Part shown: in pieces, positions 16,624 through 28,217 of the stretch
Layout: each line of letters begins with the position of its first letter
How positions within the stretch are numbered: the stretch's first letter is position 1
Source: CALABS01 sp050260775
GTDB taxonomy: Bacteria > Pseudomonadota > Alphaproteobacteria > Rhodospirillales > Magnetospirillaceae
NCBI GenBank assembly: GCA_050260775.1
Contig: JBLNCP010000028.1
Location: forward strand, 1 to 64,000
Direction of reading: 5' to 3'
Length of the DNA: 64,000 nt
Translations under genes and position numbers: made by a program
The notes under the pieces: model-generated
The model's database searches: none
What the model was told of the DNA's origin: nothing
The model's input: the letters and a program-made list of their open reading frames with translations, nothing else

Positions 16624-16986
16624 ATGGACGGGTTTTCCTACTGGGCGGAATTCAAGATCGACGCCGAGGGAGGGATTTGGGAAACCACCGTCCTGGATCC
16701 CCGCATGGCCCGTCTGCTGCCCAGGGTCGACGCCATCACCTACCTGCTCGGGGTCGACCTCGCCACCCAACTCATGCATGCCTGCACGCTGCGCGGCCGT
16801 GCCGAGGCCGATTTTTCGGTCGAAGGCGAGGAGGATTCGCCGTGGCCGGCCCGCCACGGCCACTGCACCATGACCCTGGCCGCCGACCGCAGCCACATCG
16901 TGTGCCGGCTTGGGTTCGCCTCGCTCGAGACCCTGCTGCTCGGGATGCCTCCGGCCGCGTTGACGCTGGGGAAGGGCAGATGGTGA
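16624..16986 (+). CDS. Small protein of unknown function, first gene of a c-di-GMP operon
   Basis: 120 residues starting MDGFSYWAEFKIDAEGG, with GGGGACGAG just upstream. I do not recognise a family. It is mixed alpha/beta in character, contains three Cys (in HACTL, HGHCTM and IVCRL), and has no signal peptide or membrane segment. Its last codons overlap the start of the HD-GYP gene (ATGGTGA), so the two are translationally coupled. That coupling suggests a role in regulating or assisting the phosphodiesterase, but no domain evidence supports a specific function. A longer N-terminus from 16534 is unlikely. Confidence 0.6.
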   Translation: MDGFSYWAEFKIDAEGGIWETTVLDPRMARLLPRVDAITYLLGVDLATQLMHACTLRGRAEADFSVEGEEDSPWPARHGHCTMTLAADRSHIVCRLGFASLETLLLGMPPAALTLGKGRW

Positions 16987-18101
16987 CCGCCGCCGTCGCC
17001 ACCGCAGCCCCGCCCAACACCGCGCTGGTCGCGGTCATCGCCGGCAATTCAACGCACCGCAACGAGGTGGCGCACGCCCTGACCTCGTTTTATCGCGTCG
17101 CCGGCTACGGCGACGCCAGCCAGGCCCTCGAGGAACTCGAACGCACCCCGCCCTGCGTGGTGGTGGTCGACGAGATGGTGCCCCCCTTCGGCGGCCTCGC
17201 CGTCGTGCGCCGGCTGCGCGAGCGTCAGGGATTGCGCGATGTCCCGATCATCTGCACGGCGGTGATGGAGCGCATGCGCGGGGATCCGCGCCAGCTCGGC
17301 GCCGATGCCTTCCTCGGCAAGCCGTTCCGTCGCAGCGCGCTGATCCGGGCCATCTCGGGGCTGGTCAACAAGCGGGTGGAGGGGGCGTGGGACAGCCTGC
17401 CGGCCGTGCCGCGCGAAAGCCTCAAGCGCACCATCGACGTCTTCAATGGCATCTCCGACCTGATCGACAAGGGCGAGCCCCTCGCCTACCGGGCGGTCCA
17501 GGATGCCTGCGCCCCGTTGGTCGATGCCGTGAAAAGCAACGATTTCAAGGTGATCCTCAGCGGGGTCAAGGATCACGACAATTACTCGTACGTCCATTCG
17601 CTGCGCGTCGCCACTTTCCTGTCCCTGTTCGGCTACACCGTCGGGCTCAAGGGCGACGACCTGGCGCTGCTGGCCAGCGGCGGCCTCGTCCACGACATCG
17701 GCAAGATGTTCATTCCCCACGAGGTGCTGAACAAGCCCGGCAAGCTGGTCGACAAGGAATGGGACCTGATGAAGAGCCATGTGGCGCGGACCTCGGATTA
17801 CCTGCGGGGCACCAGCGACGTGCCGCGCGGCGTGCTCACCATTGCCGAGCAGCACCACGAGAAGCTCGACGGCACCGGCTATCCGAGGGGCATCGGCCAA
17901 CTGAACGAACTGGCGCGCATGGCCTCGATCGCCGACGTGTTCGGCGCCCTGACCGACCGGCGCTGCTACAAGCCGCCGATGGCGCCCGAGGAGGCGCTCA
18001 AGATCATGACCGAGGACATGAAGCCGGCGCTGGACCAGCATCTGCTGGCGATGTTCCGCGAAATGCTGCTGGACGCCGCGGCGGCCGGTCCGATCGAGTG
18101 A
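16980..18101 (+). CDS. Receiver-like plus HD-GYP cyclic-di-GMP phosphodiesterase
   Basis: 373 residues: a receiver-like domain (about 15-130) followed by HD-GYP (about 185-360). The catalytic domain is complete: HD in LVHDIGKMFIP, HHEKLDGTGYPRG with the GYP motif, and ADVFGALTDRR. It should hydrolyse c-di-GMP to GMP or pGpG. The receiver keeps Asp64 (VVVVDEMVPPFGG) and the Lys in FLGKPF, but the N-terminal acidic pair that binds magnesium is not visible (VIAGNSTHRNE in its place), so phosphorylation is doubtful. It sits between a coupled small protein and a PilZ protein, forming a compact c-di-GMP module divergent from a response regulator. Confidence 0.92.
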   Translation: MVTAAVATAAPPNTALVAVIAGNSTHRNEVAHALTSFYRVAGYGDASQALEELERTPPCVVVVDEMVPPFGGLAVVRRLRERQGLRDVPIICTAVMERMRGDPRQLGADAFLGKPFRRSALIRAISGLVNKRVEGAWDSLPAVPRESLKRTIDVFNGISDLIDKGEPLAYRAVQDACAPLVDAVKSNDFKVILSGVKDHDNYSYVHSLRVATFLSLFGYTVGLKGDDLALLASGGLVHDIGKMFIPHEVLNKPGKLVDKEWDLMKSHVARTSDYLRGTSDVPRGVLTIAEQHHEKLDGTGYPRGIGQLNELARMASIADVFGALTDRRCYKPPMAPEEALKIMTEDMKPALDQHLLAMFREMLLDAAAAGPIE

Positions 18102-18118
18102 AGGCCAGGGAGGTTGCC

Positions 18119-18460
18119 ATGCCCAACCAGGATCGTCGGATTCATGCGCGCGTTCCCGCGCAGACCCTGTTCATCGAGATCGACGGTCAGCCCCACGCCC
18201 TGATCGACATCTCCGCCGGCGGGGTGGCCTTCGAGGCGCATGGCCTCCACCCGGGGCAGGTGGTGCTGGCGCTGATCCGTTCCGTGCTCGACGAGCAGGA
18301 CTTCGCGGTGGCCCACTGCCGCATCATCCAGGTATGCGGCTGCCGCGCCTCGGCCGCCTTCGTCGATCCCAAGCTTCCCCTGCTCAGGTTCGTCATCGGT
18401 CACATCGGCAACATGACCGGCGTCGAGCCCCACCTGCTCAAGCGATCCGCGGGGGCGTGA
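18119..18460 (+). CDS. PilZ-domain cyclic-di-GMP receptor
   Basis: 113 residues, a single PilZ domain. The binding signatures are RRIHARVP (RxxxR) at 5-12 and DISAGGVAF near 36-44 (D/NxSxxG). It has no other domain, so it probably acts by binding c-di-GMP and then a partner protein, commonly in motility or polysaccharide export. AGGGAGG precedes the ATG by about five bases. It follows the HD-GYP phosphodiesterase by 17 bases on the same strand, so both are likely made together. Two Cys (in AHCRI and VCGCR) are unusual but have no known role. Confidence 0.88.
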   Translation: MPNQDRRIHARVPAQTLFIEIDGQPHALIDISAGGVAFEAHGLHPGQVVLALIRSVLDEQDFAVAHCRIIQVCGCRASAAFVDPKLPLLRFVIGHIGNMTGVEPHLLKRSAGA

Positions 18461-18556
18461 CCCCACCGTCGGGGTGGGCCGCCGCCCTTGACCGTGACGG
18501 GGGCGCTGGTTAGGGTTGCGGACCTTTTCGCAACTCCTTGCTCACGGCGGATTTCC

Positions 18557-19435
<879 letters not shown>

Positions 19436-19438
19436 GCC

Positions 19439-21553
19439 ATGGCCGAATTCCTGCTCGAAATCCTGTCCGAGGAAATCCCCGCCCGCATGCAGGCGCGTGC
19501 CGCCGAGGACCTGCATCGCATGGTCACCGAGGGCCTGGCCAAGGCCGGGCTGGCGTTCGACGCCGCCCGCGCCTACGTGACGCCGCGCCGCCTGACCCTG
19601 GTGATCGAGGGCCTGCCGACGGCGCAGCCGGATGTCACCGAGGAGCGGCGCGGGCCGCGCGTCGGTGCGCCCGACCAGGCCATGGCCGGCTTCCTGCAGT
19701 CGACCGGCCTCACGCTGGAGCAGCTGGAGAAGCGCGACACCGGCAAGGGCGAGTTCTGGTTCGCCAACATCTCCAAGAAGGGCCGGCCGACCACCGAGGT
19801 GCTGGCCGAGATCGTCGGCCAGACCATGGCCGACTTCCCGTGGCCGAAGTCGCAGCGCTGGGGTGCCAATCCGGTGCGCTGGGTCCGCCCGGTGCAGTCC
19901 ATCCTCTGCCTGTTCGACGGCGCCGTGGTGCCGGTGGCGTTCGGGCCGGTCACGGCATCCGACCTCAGCCGCGGCCACCGCTTCCTGGCGCCCGAGACCT
20001 TCCGGGTCACCGGGTTTGCCGACTATCTCGCCAAGCTGGGCCACGCCAAGGTGATGCTCGACCCGGTCGAGCGTCGCCACGAGATCCTGAAGCAGGCCGA
20101 GGCCGCCGCCGCCGCCGAGGGCCTGACGCTGCGCGCCGACGACGGCCTGCTGGCCGAGGTCACCGGCCTGGTGGAGTGGCCGACCGTCCTGGTCGGGTCC
20201 ATCGACGAGAAGTTCATGGGGGTGCCGCAGGAGGTGCTGATCACCTCCATGCGCTCGCACCAGAAATACTTCTCGCTGCTGAATGCCGACGGCTCGCTGG
20301 CGCCCCGCTTCCTGGTGGTGTCCAACATGCTGACCTCGGACGGCGGCGCCGCCGTGGTTGCCGGCAACCAGCGCGTCCTGCGCGCCCGTCTGTCGGACGC
20401 GGCGTTCTTCTGGGAGACCGACCGCAAGGCCCGGCTGGACACCCGCCTGCCCAAACTGGCAGAGCGCCTGTTCTACGCCAAGCTGGGCACCATGGCCGAC
20501 AAGGTCGAGCGCCTCAAGGGACTGGCCAAGGCACTGGCCGCCGCGGTTCCCGGCGCCGACGCCGCCCAGGCCGCCCGCGCCGCCGAGCTCGCCAAGGCGG
20601 ACCTGTCCACCGAGATGGTGGGCGAGTTCCCCGAGCTCCAGGGCATCATGGGCCGCTACTACGCCCTGGGTGACGGCGAGGCCGCCGCGGTGGCCGACGC
20701 CATCGCCGAGCACTACGCGCCGCAGGGCCCGTCCGACAAGGTGCCTTCGGCCCCGGTCAGCATCTGCGTGTCGCTGGCCGACAAGATCGACGCCCTGGTC
20801 GGCTTCTTCGCCATCGACGAGAAGCCCACCGGCTCGAAGGATCCGTTCGCACTCCGCCGCGCCGCCCTCGGCGTCATCCGCGTGGTGGTGGAGAACGGCC
20901 TCCGGCTGCCGCTGGTGCCGCTGTTCAAGCTGGCCTACGCCCAGTTCAAGGCGGGCACCCTCGAACGCTCGGCCGATGACACCGCCGCCGACCTCATGGA
21001 ATTCTTCGCCGACCGTCTCAAGGTGCATCTGCGCGAGAAGGGCGTGCGCCACGACCTGGTCAACGCCGTGTTCTCGCTCGGCGAAGCCGAAATTAAGAAT
21101 GCCGGCCTTCGGGCCGGCGGGGGCGGCGAGGACGATCTGGTGCGCCTGCTGGCGCGGGTGGATGCCCTGGGTCAATTCCTGCAATCCGACGATGGCGCGA
21201 ATCTTCTCGTTGCTTATCGCCGCGCAGTGAATATCGTGAGAATCGAAGAGAAGAAGGATGGGGCTGCCTACGCCGGTCCGGCCGACGAGGCGATGCTCCG
21301 CGAGCCCGAGGAAACCGGCCTGTACCGGGCCTTGGCCGACGTCCGCTCGGGCGCGGCCCCGGCACTGCAGGCCGAACGGTTCGCGGAGGCCATGGCCACG
21401 CTGGCGCAGCTGCGGCGGCCCGTCGACGCCTTCTTCGACAAGGTGACGGTCAACACCGACGAGGCGGCGCTCCGGGTCAACCGGCTGCGTCTGCTGGCCG
21501 AAATCGGTTCAGCCATGGGCAGGCTGGCCGATTTCTCGAAGATCGAAGGGTGA
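19439..21553 (+). CDS. glyS: Glycyl-tRNA synthetase beta subunit
   Basis: Beta chain of glycyl-tRNA synthetase, needed for tRNA binding. 704 residues, close to the usual 690-700. It starts MAEFLLEILSEEIPARMQ and contains VTPRRLTLVIEGLP, the GWGANPVRWVRPVQS-like segment and the RSHQKYF stretch typical of GlyS; the C-terminal part contains the HD-type and anticodon-binding regions. It begins three bases after glyQ and is co-translated with it. No riboswitch-like structure was seen upstream of glyQ. Confidence 0.96.
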   Translation: MAEFLLEILSEEIPARMQARAAEDLHRMVTEGLAKAGLAFDAARAYVTPRRLTLVIEGLPTAQPDVTEERRGPRVGAPDQAMAGFLQSTGLTLEQLEKRDTGKGEFWFANISKKGRPTTEVLAEIVGQTMADFPWPKSQRWGANPVRWVRPVQSILCLFDGAVVPVAFGPVTASDLSRGHRFLAPETFRVTGFADYLAKLGHAKVMLDPVERRHEILKQAEAAAAAEGLTLRADDGLLAEVTGLVEWPTVLVGSIDEKFMGVPQEVLITSMRSHQKYFSLLNADGSLAPRFLVVSNMLTSDGGAAVVAGNQRVLRARLSDAAFFWETDRKARLDTRLPKLAERLFYAKLGTMADKVERLKGLAKALAAAVPGADAAQAARAAELAKADLSTEMVGEFPELQGIMGRYYALGDGEAAAVADAIAEHYAPQGPSDKVPSAPVSICVSLADKIDALVGFFAIDEKPTGSKDPFALRRAALGVIRVVVENGLRLPLVPLFKLAYAQFKAGTLERSADDTAADLMEFFADRLKVHLREKGVRHDLVNAVFSLGEAEIKNAGLRAGGGGEDDLVRLLARVDALGQFLQSDDGANLLVAYRRAVNIVRIEEKKDGAAYAGPADEAMLREPEETGLYRALADVRSGAAPALQAERFAEAMATLAQLRRPVDAFFDKVTVNTDEAALRVNRLRLLAEIGSAMGRLADFSKIEG

Positions 21554-21693
21554 ATGGCCCGCGCGTTTCCGACCAGTCTTCGTCCATGAGGACGATGGGG
21601 GCGGGGCGCGCGGTGGGTTATCTATAACAGGCGGGCGTTACCTGAGGGGTCGGGGCGTCTGCGGTCAAACCGGGCCAGGAAGGGGTAAATTCC

Positions 21694-24375
<2,682 letters not shown>

Positions 24376-24398
24376 GGACGTTTGACCCGCTTCAGGGG

Positions 24399-24429
24399 GG
24401 CCCCGCCGCTTTTTACCAGCGGCGGGGCC
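24399..24429 (+). terminator. Intrinsic terminator after ppdK
   Basis: GGCCCCGCCGCT pairs perfectly with AGCGGCGGGGCC around a 7-base loop (TTTTACC), followed by a pyrimidine-rich run (TTCCTTCTTTC). It sits about 25 bases after the ppdK stop. The T-run is interrupted, but the 12-pair GC stem is strong. Confidence 0.8.
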
Positions 24430-24472
24430 TTCCTTCTTTCCGGCCCCCGCCCGCGCGGCTATTGTCCCGGCC

Positions 24473-25222
24473 ATGACGGCTGCCCTGACCCTGTCCCCGA
24501 AGATCGTTCCCGCCGCCAAGTCCCGCCGTGACGAATGGATCGCCGCCGGGCTGTCGGTGACCCTTCATGTCGGGGTGGTATTGCTGTGGCTGGTGCCGCT
24601 GCCGTCGTCGGCCCCGCCGGAGGAACCCGCCGCGCTGACCGTTCAACTGGTGCAAGAGCCCAAGCCCGAGCGTCCGGTCCCGGCGGCGCCAAACCCGCTC
24701 GCCTCCGAGGCCGACCAGAACGGCAAAGCCGACAAGTCCGACAAATCCGATGGGGATGGCGCGGGAGCGGCTGCCCGCGCAGCCGAGGCGGCGCCGCGCC
24801 CGATCCCTCCGAAACCCATTCGGGAAGAGGCGCCGAGCACCGGCCAGTCCCCCGGTCGGGCGGTTTCCGTCAAGAAGGTGCCGCTGACCCGCAGCGAGCG
24901 CGACGTCGTCCTGTCCCAGGTGCTGCGCCGGTGGCGACCGCCCCGAGAACTGGCCGCTTTCCCCGATGCGGTGATGCGGGTGCAGGTGACGGTGAGGGCG
25001 GACGGCACCCTGGCGCCGCCCTTCGATGCCTCCTCGCCCTGGAACCCGGGGGCCGCCATCGAGGGCTACGACCAGCTGCCTCCCGGCCACCTGACCCGCC
25101 TGACCACCGAGGCGTTCTACCGGGCGCTCCGGGATGCCCAACCGCTACGCCTGTCGGGCGAGCTCCAGGGCAAGGCGCCCTTCGTGGTCACGCTGGATTT
25201 CCGCTACAGGGACGTGCGCTGA
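24473..25222 (+). CDS. TonB/TolA-like cell envelope protein
   Basis: 249 residues with the layout of an energy-transducing envelope protein: a short cytoplasmic N-terminus, one membrane helix (about 22-43, AAGLSVTLHVGVVLLWLV), a Pro/Ala/Lys-rich periplasmic spacer (about 45-135) and a small C-terminal domain (about 140-249) that resembles TolA or TonB ends (QVLRRWRPPREL, then VTVRADGTLAPP). Resemblance is moderate. No exbB, exbD, tolQ or tolR gene adjoins it, so its energising partner is elsewhere. It differs clearly from the TonB at 60381-61130. It starts about 45 bases after the ppdK terminator. Confidence 0.6.
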   Translation: MTAALTLSPKIVPAAKSRRDEWIAAGLSVTLHVGVVLLWLVPLPSSAPPEEPAALTVQLVQEPKPERPVPAAPNPLASEADQNGKADKSDKSDGDGAGAAARAAEAAPRPIPPKPIREEAPSTGQSPGRAVSVKKVPLTRSERDVVLSQVLRRWRPPRELAAFPDAVMRVQVTVRADGTLAPPFDASSPWNPGAAIEGYDQLPPGHLTRLTTEAFYRALRDAQPLRLSGELQGKAPFVVTLDFRYRDVR

Positions 25223-25363
25223 ACTGCCACCCCCCACCTTTGTCCTTCTCGTCCTTAGCCCCCTTGGGCTATCTTGCAGCCGACAAACCGGATGGGCGTT
25301 ATCAGCCTCTGATTGCCAGAGCACCCGCGCCCCGAGAGATCTACACGCGGCCCTGGTGCAACA

Positions 25364-26185
25364 ATGAGCAAGCGTTATTCCGCAATCGTCGGCAATGTGG
25401 CCCTCACGTTGGTGGCCTTCATGCCCAAATGGCTGCGCGTGGCCACCCTGGCCCGGGCGTCGGCGCGCCTGGTCCCGCGCGTCCCGGTCGATACCGCCAG
25501 AGGCCGGCTGGTCTTCTATACGCCGTCCAAGACGGCGGTGTACTGGCCGCGAGAAGCCTTCCAGGCCGAGCCGGAAACCATCCGCTGGATCGATAGCTTC
25601 CCCGAGGGGGCAGTGTTCTGGGACATCGGCGCCAATGTCGGCTGCTATTCGCTGTATGCGGGCCTCAGGGAAGACATGCGGGTTCTGTCCTTCGAGCCGA
25701 ACCCCTATACCTTCAATTGCCTGGTCAACAACATCCACCTGAACCGCCTGGATGCCCGGGTGAGCGGCTTCTGCATCGCGGTGGCCGACAAGCCCGGCAT
25801 CGACGGGTTCTACATGGAAAGCCACGAGGCGGGCTCGGTCGGCAATTCGTTCGCCGATCCCAGCACCAGCACGGTCAAGGATTGCGGGACGTCCTCCTTC
25901 GTCGCCGCCATGGGCCTTTCGATCGATGCCCTGGTCGACACCATGGGCGTGCCGTTTCCGACGCACCTGAAGATCGACGTCGACGGGATCGAGGATCGCA
26001 TCATCGCCGGCGGCACCAAGGTCCTCGGTGATCCGCGCTTGCGGTCGGTGCTGGTGGAAGTGGCGACCGGAACCGAGGATCTCGACCGCCGCGCCGCCGC
26101 CATCTTCGCCAAGATGAAAGAGTGCGGCTTTACCGTCGATCCAAACCACGGCGCCGGTTCGATCAACCGGCTGTTCGTTCGCTGA
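25364..26185 (+). CDS. FkbM-family methyltransferase
   Basis: SAM-dependent methyltransferase, 273 residues from MSKRYSAIVGNVALTLV. SAM-binding motif I is VFWDIGANVGCYSLYAG (near residue 85), followed by LSFEPNPYTFNCLVNN; the HLKIDVDGIEDRI segment is the FkbM post-motif region. Members of this family methylate sugar hydroxyls in polysaccharides or glycans, and also macrolides and other small molecules. The ribosome site is weak; a TTG 51 bases upstream is even less convincing. It is followed after 16 bases by a UDP-sugar decarboxylase gene and then a glycosyltransferase, so a surface glycan target is the reasonable inference. Confidence 0.88.
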   Translation: MSKRYSAIVGNVALTLVAFMPKWLRVATLARASARLVPRVPVDTARGRLVFYTPSKTAVYWPREAFQAEPETIRWIDSFPEGAVFWDIGANVGCYSLYAGLREDMRVLSFEPNPYTFNCLVNNIHLNRLDARVSGFCIAVADKPGIDGFYMESHEAGSVGNSFADPSTSTVKDCGTSSFVAAMGLSIDALVDTMGVPFPTHLKIDVDGIEDRIIAGGTKVLGDPRLRSVLVEVATGTEDLDRRAAAIFAKMKECGFTVDPNHGAGSINRLFVR

Positions 26186-26201
26186 AATTAGGGGGGAAGT
26201 G

Positions 26202-27149
26202 ATGCAGTACGGCCGCAAGCGGGTCTTGGTCACCGGAGGTGCCGGCTTCCTGGGTTCGCACTTATGTGAGCGGCTGCTGGCCGACGGTTGCGACGTCCTG
26301 TGCCTGGACAATTTCTTCACCGGCACCAAGGACAACATCGCCCACCTGATGTCGAACCCGTATTTCGAGTTGCTGCGGCACGACATCACGTTCCCGATCT
26401 ACCTGGAAGTCGACGAGATCTACAATCTCGCCTGCCCGGCCTCGCCCATCCACTATCAGCGCGATCCGGTCCAGACCACCAAGACCAGCGTGCACGGCGC
26501 CATCAACGCGCTGGGCCTCGCCAAGCGGGTGAAGGCCAAGATTTTCCAGGCCTCGACCTCCGAGGTCTACGGCGACCCCGAGGTCCATCCGCAGACCGAG
26601 GATTATCGCGGGGCGGTCAATCCCATCGGTCCGCGGGCCTGCTACGACGAAGGCAAGCGCTGCGCCGAGACGTTGTTCTTCGACTACCATCGCCAGCACG
26701 CCCTGCGCATCAAGGTCGCCCGCATCTTCAATACCTACGGCCCGCGCATGCATCCCGACGACGGCCGCGTCGTCTCGAACTTCATCGTCCAGGCCCTCGA
26801 GGGCCGGCCGATCACTCTTTATGGCGACGGCAGCCAGACGCGCTCGTTCTGCTTCGTCGATGACATGATCGAGGGTTTCGTCCGCCTGATGGCCAGCCCC
26901 GACGAAGTCACCGGACCGGTCAATCTCGGCAATCCGGTCGAGATGACCATCCGCGAGCTCGCCGAGATGGTCGTGGAGATGATCGGTTCCAAGTCCGAGA
27001 TTGTGTTCCGGCCGCTGCCGGCCGACGATCCGGTCCAGCGCCAGCCCGATATCAGCTTGGCCAAGAAGACGCTGGACTGGGCGCCCAAGGTGGCGCTGCG
27101 CGAGGGGTTGAGCAAGACCATCGCCTACTTCGAGTCCCGGCTGAAATAG
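26202..27149 (+). CDS. UDP-glucuronate decarboxylase (UDP-xylose synthase)
   Basis: NAD-dependent extended short-chain dehydrogenase/reductase that converts UDP-glucuronate to UDP-xylose. 315 residues. The nucleotide site is TGGAGFLGSH at 11-20, and the catalytic Tyr-Lys pair is in CYDEGKRCAE. Family-specific stretches include CLDNFFTGTKDN, YNLACPASPIHYQ, QASTSEVYGDPEVHP and ARIFNTYGPRMHPDDGRV, which fit UXS better than other epimerases. GGGGGGAAG precedes; ATG at 26202 is preferred to the GTG just before it. It lies between the FkbM and GT2 genes, suggesting xylose, or a sugar derived from it, in a surface glycan. Confidence 0.92.
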   Translation: MQYGRKRVLVTGGAGFLGSHLCERLLADGCDVLCLDNFFTGTKDNIAHLMSNPYFELLRHDITFPIYLEVDEIYNLACPASPIHYQRDPVQTTKTSVHGAINALGLAKRVKAKIFQASTSEVYGDPEVHPQTEDYRGAVNPIGPRACYDEGKRCAETLFFDYHRQHALRIKVARIFNTYGPRMHPDDGRVVSNFIVQALEGRPITLYGDGSQTRSFCFVDDMIEGFVRLMASPDEVTGPVNLGNPVEMTIRELAEMVVEMIGSKSEIVFRPLPADDPVQRQPDISLAKKTLDWAPKVALREGLSKTIAYFESRLK

Positions 27150-27158
27150 GCGCGCGCC

Positions 27159-28097
27159 ATGGGAGCCGATGTCAGCTACGTCGTCACCGTCTACAACAAG
27201 ACGGCGTTCCTGCCGCTGGTCGTCGAGGGCCTGCGCCGCCAGGACGGCGCCTTCGCCCGCGAGTTCGTCTTCGTGGACGACCGCTCCACCGATGGCAGCG
27301 TCGAGATGTTGCGGGCCCTGACGGCCGATCTCCCCAACACCACGATCATCGAGCAGACGGTCAACGGCGGTCCGGCGCGGGCGATCAACGCCGGCTTCGC
27401 CGCGGCCACCGGCCGGTGGATCAAGGCGCTCGACGGCGACGATGTCCTGGTGCCGAACGCCACTGCCGTGCTGCTCGCCGCCGCCCAATCGGCCGCCGCC
27501 GGTCTCGCCTACGGCCAGCCGGTGGCCTATGGCCAGGACGCCGGCTACGACGAGTTGTTGTCCGCCGTCGAGGGATGGCGCGATGGCGAGCCCAGGGGCG
27601 TCACGGTGTTCGACGACCACCTGCCCGAGAGCCTGGGGCAATCGCGCATGAACCCCAGCTGCTGGCTGGCGGAGCGCGAGCTGGTGCTGCGCTCGGGCGG
27701 TGCCGACGAGCGCGTGTTCATCCAGGATTATTCCCTGGAGCTGCGCATGGCCGCCGAAGGCGCCCGCTTCGTCCGTGTGGCCAACCCCATCTTCCTGTGG
27801 CTGGACGAAGTGTCGGCGCGCCTGTCCGGCAACGAGCGCCAGATCCTGCACGACTGCAATCTCGCCGTGGCAAATCTGTTCCGCGACCGCTCCCATCTCG
27901 CCGGCCGCTACGGCAACCAGGCGGCCCGCCGTGTCCTGGGACGGGCCTGGCACTGGGCCCGCCGCCGCGAAGGCAAGGGGGTGGGGTCGGGCGCCTTCCT
28001 GCGCTATCTCAAGGCGCGGCTGGGGCTGTGGCGGGTGGCCGACCTCCAGGCCAGCTGCCGCGATTTCGGTGGCCCCATCCGGCGGCCGTCCGCCTAA
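27159..28097 (+). CDS. Family 2 glycosyltransferase
   Basis: 312 residues with a GT-A fold N-terminal domain. Signatures: VSYVVTVYNKTAFLPLVVEG at the start, VDDRSTDGS near 45-53 (nucleotide-sugar contact), and LDGDDVLVPN near 91-100 holding the DxD metal site. It should transfer a sugar from an activated donor; acceptor and donor are not predictable, though the UDP-xylose synthase gene nine bases upstream hints at a xylosyl donor. No membrane helices are seen, so it is cytoplasmic or peripheral. The C-terminal third is Arg-rich. It closes the three-gene group before two RTX genes. Confidence 0.87.
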   Translation: MGADVSYVVTVYNKTAFLPLVVEGLRRQDGAFAREFVFVDDRSTDGSVEMLRALTADLPNTTIIEQTVNGGPARAINAGFAAATGRWIKALDGDDVLVPNATAVLLAAAQSAAAGLAYGQPVAYGQDAGYDELLSAVEGWRDGEPRGVTVFDDHLPESLGQSRMNPSCWLAERELVLRSGGADERVFIQDYSLELRMAAEGARFVRVANPIFLWLDEVSARLSGNERQILHDCNLAVANLFRDRSHLAGRYGNQAARRVLGRAWHWARRREGKGVGSGAFLRYLKARLGLWRVADLQASCRDFGGPIRRPSA

Positions 28098-28217
28098 GCG
28101 TCGACACGACTTCCCGCATACTCTCGAAAAGGGAAAATGCCGCTTCCTGGCGCTATCGTCTATGGTGCCTCCCGGTGGTTGTGCTAGGCTGGCAGCGCAT
28201 CTATCGCCGAGACCAAA

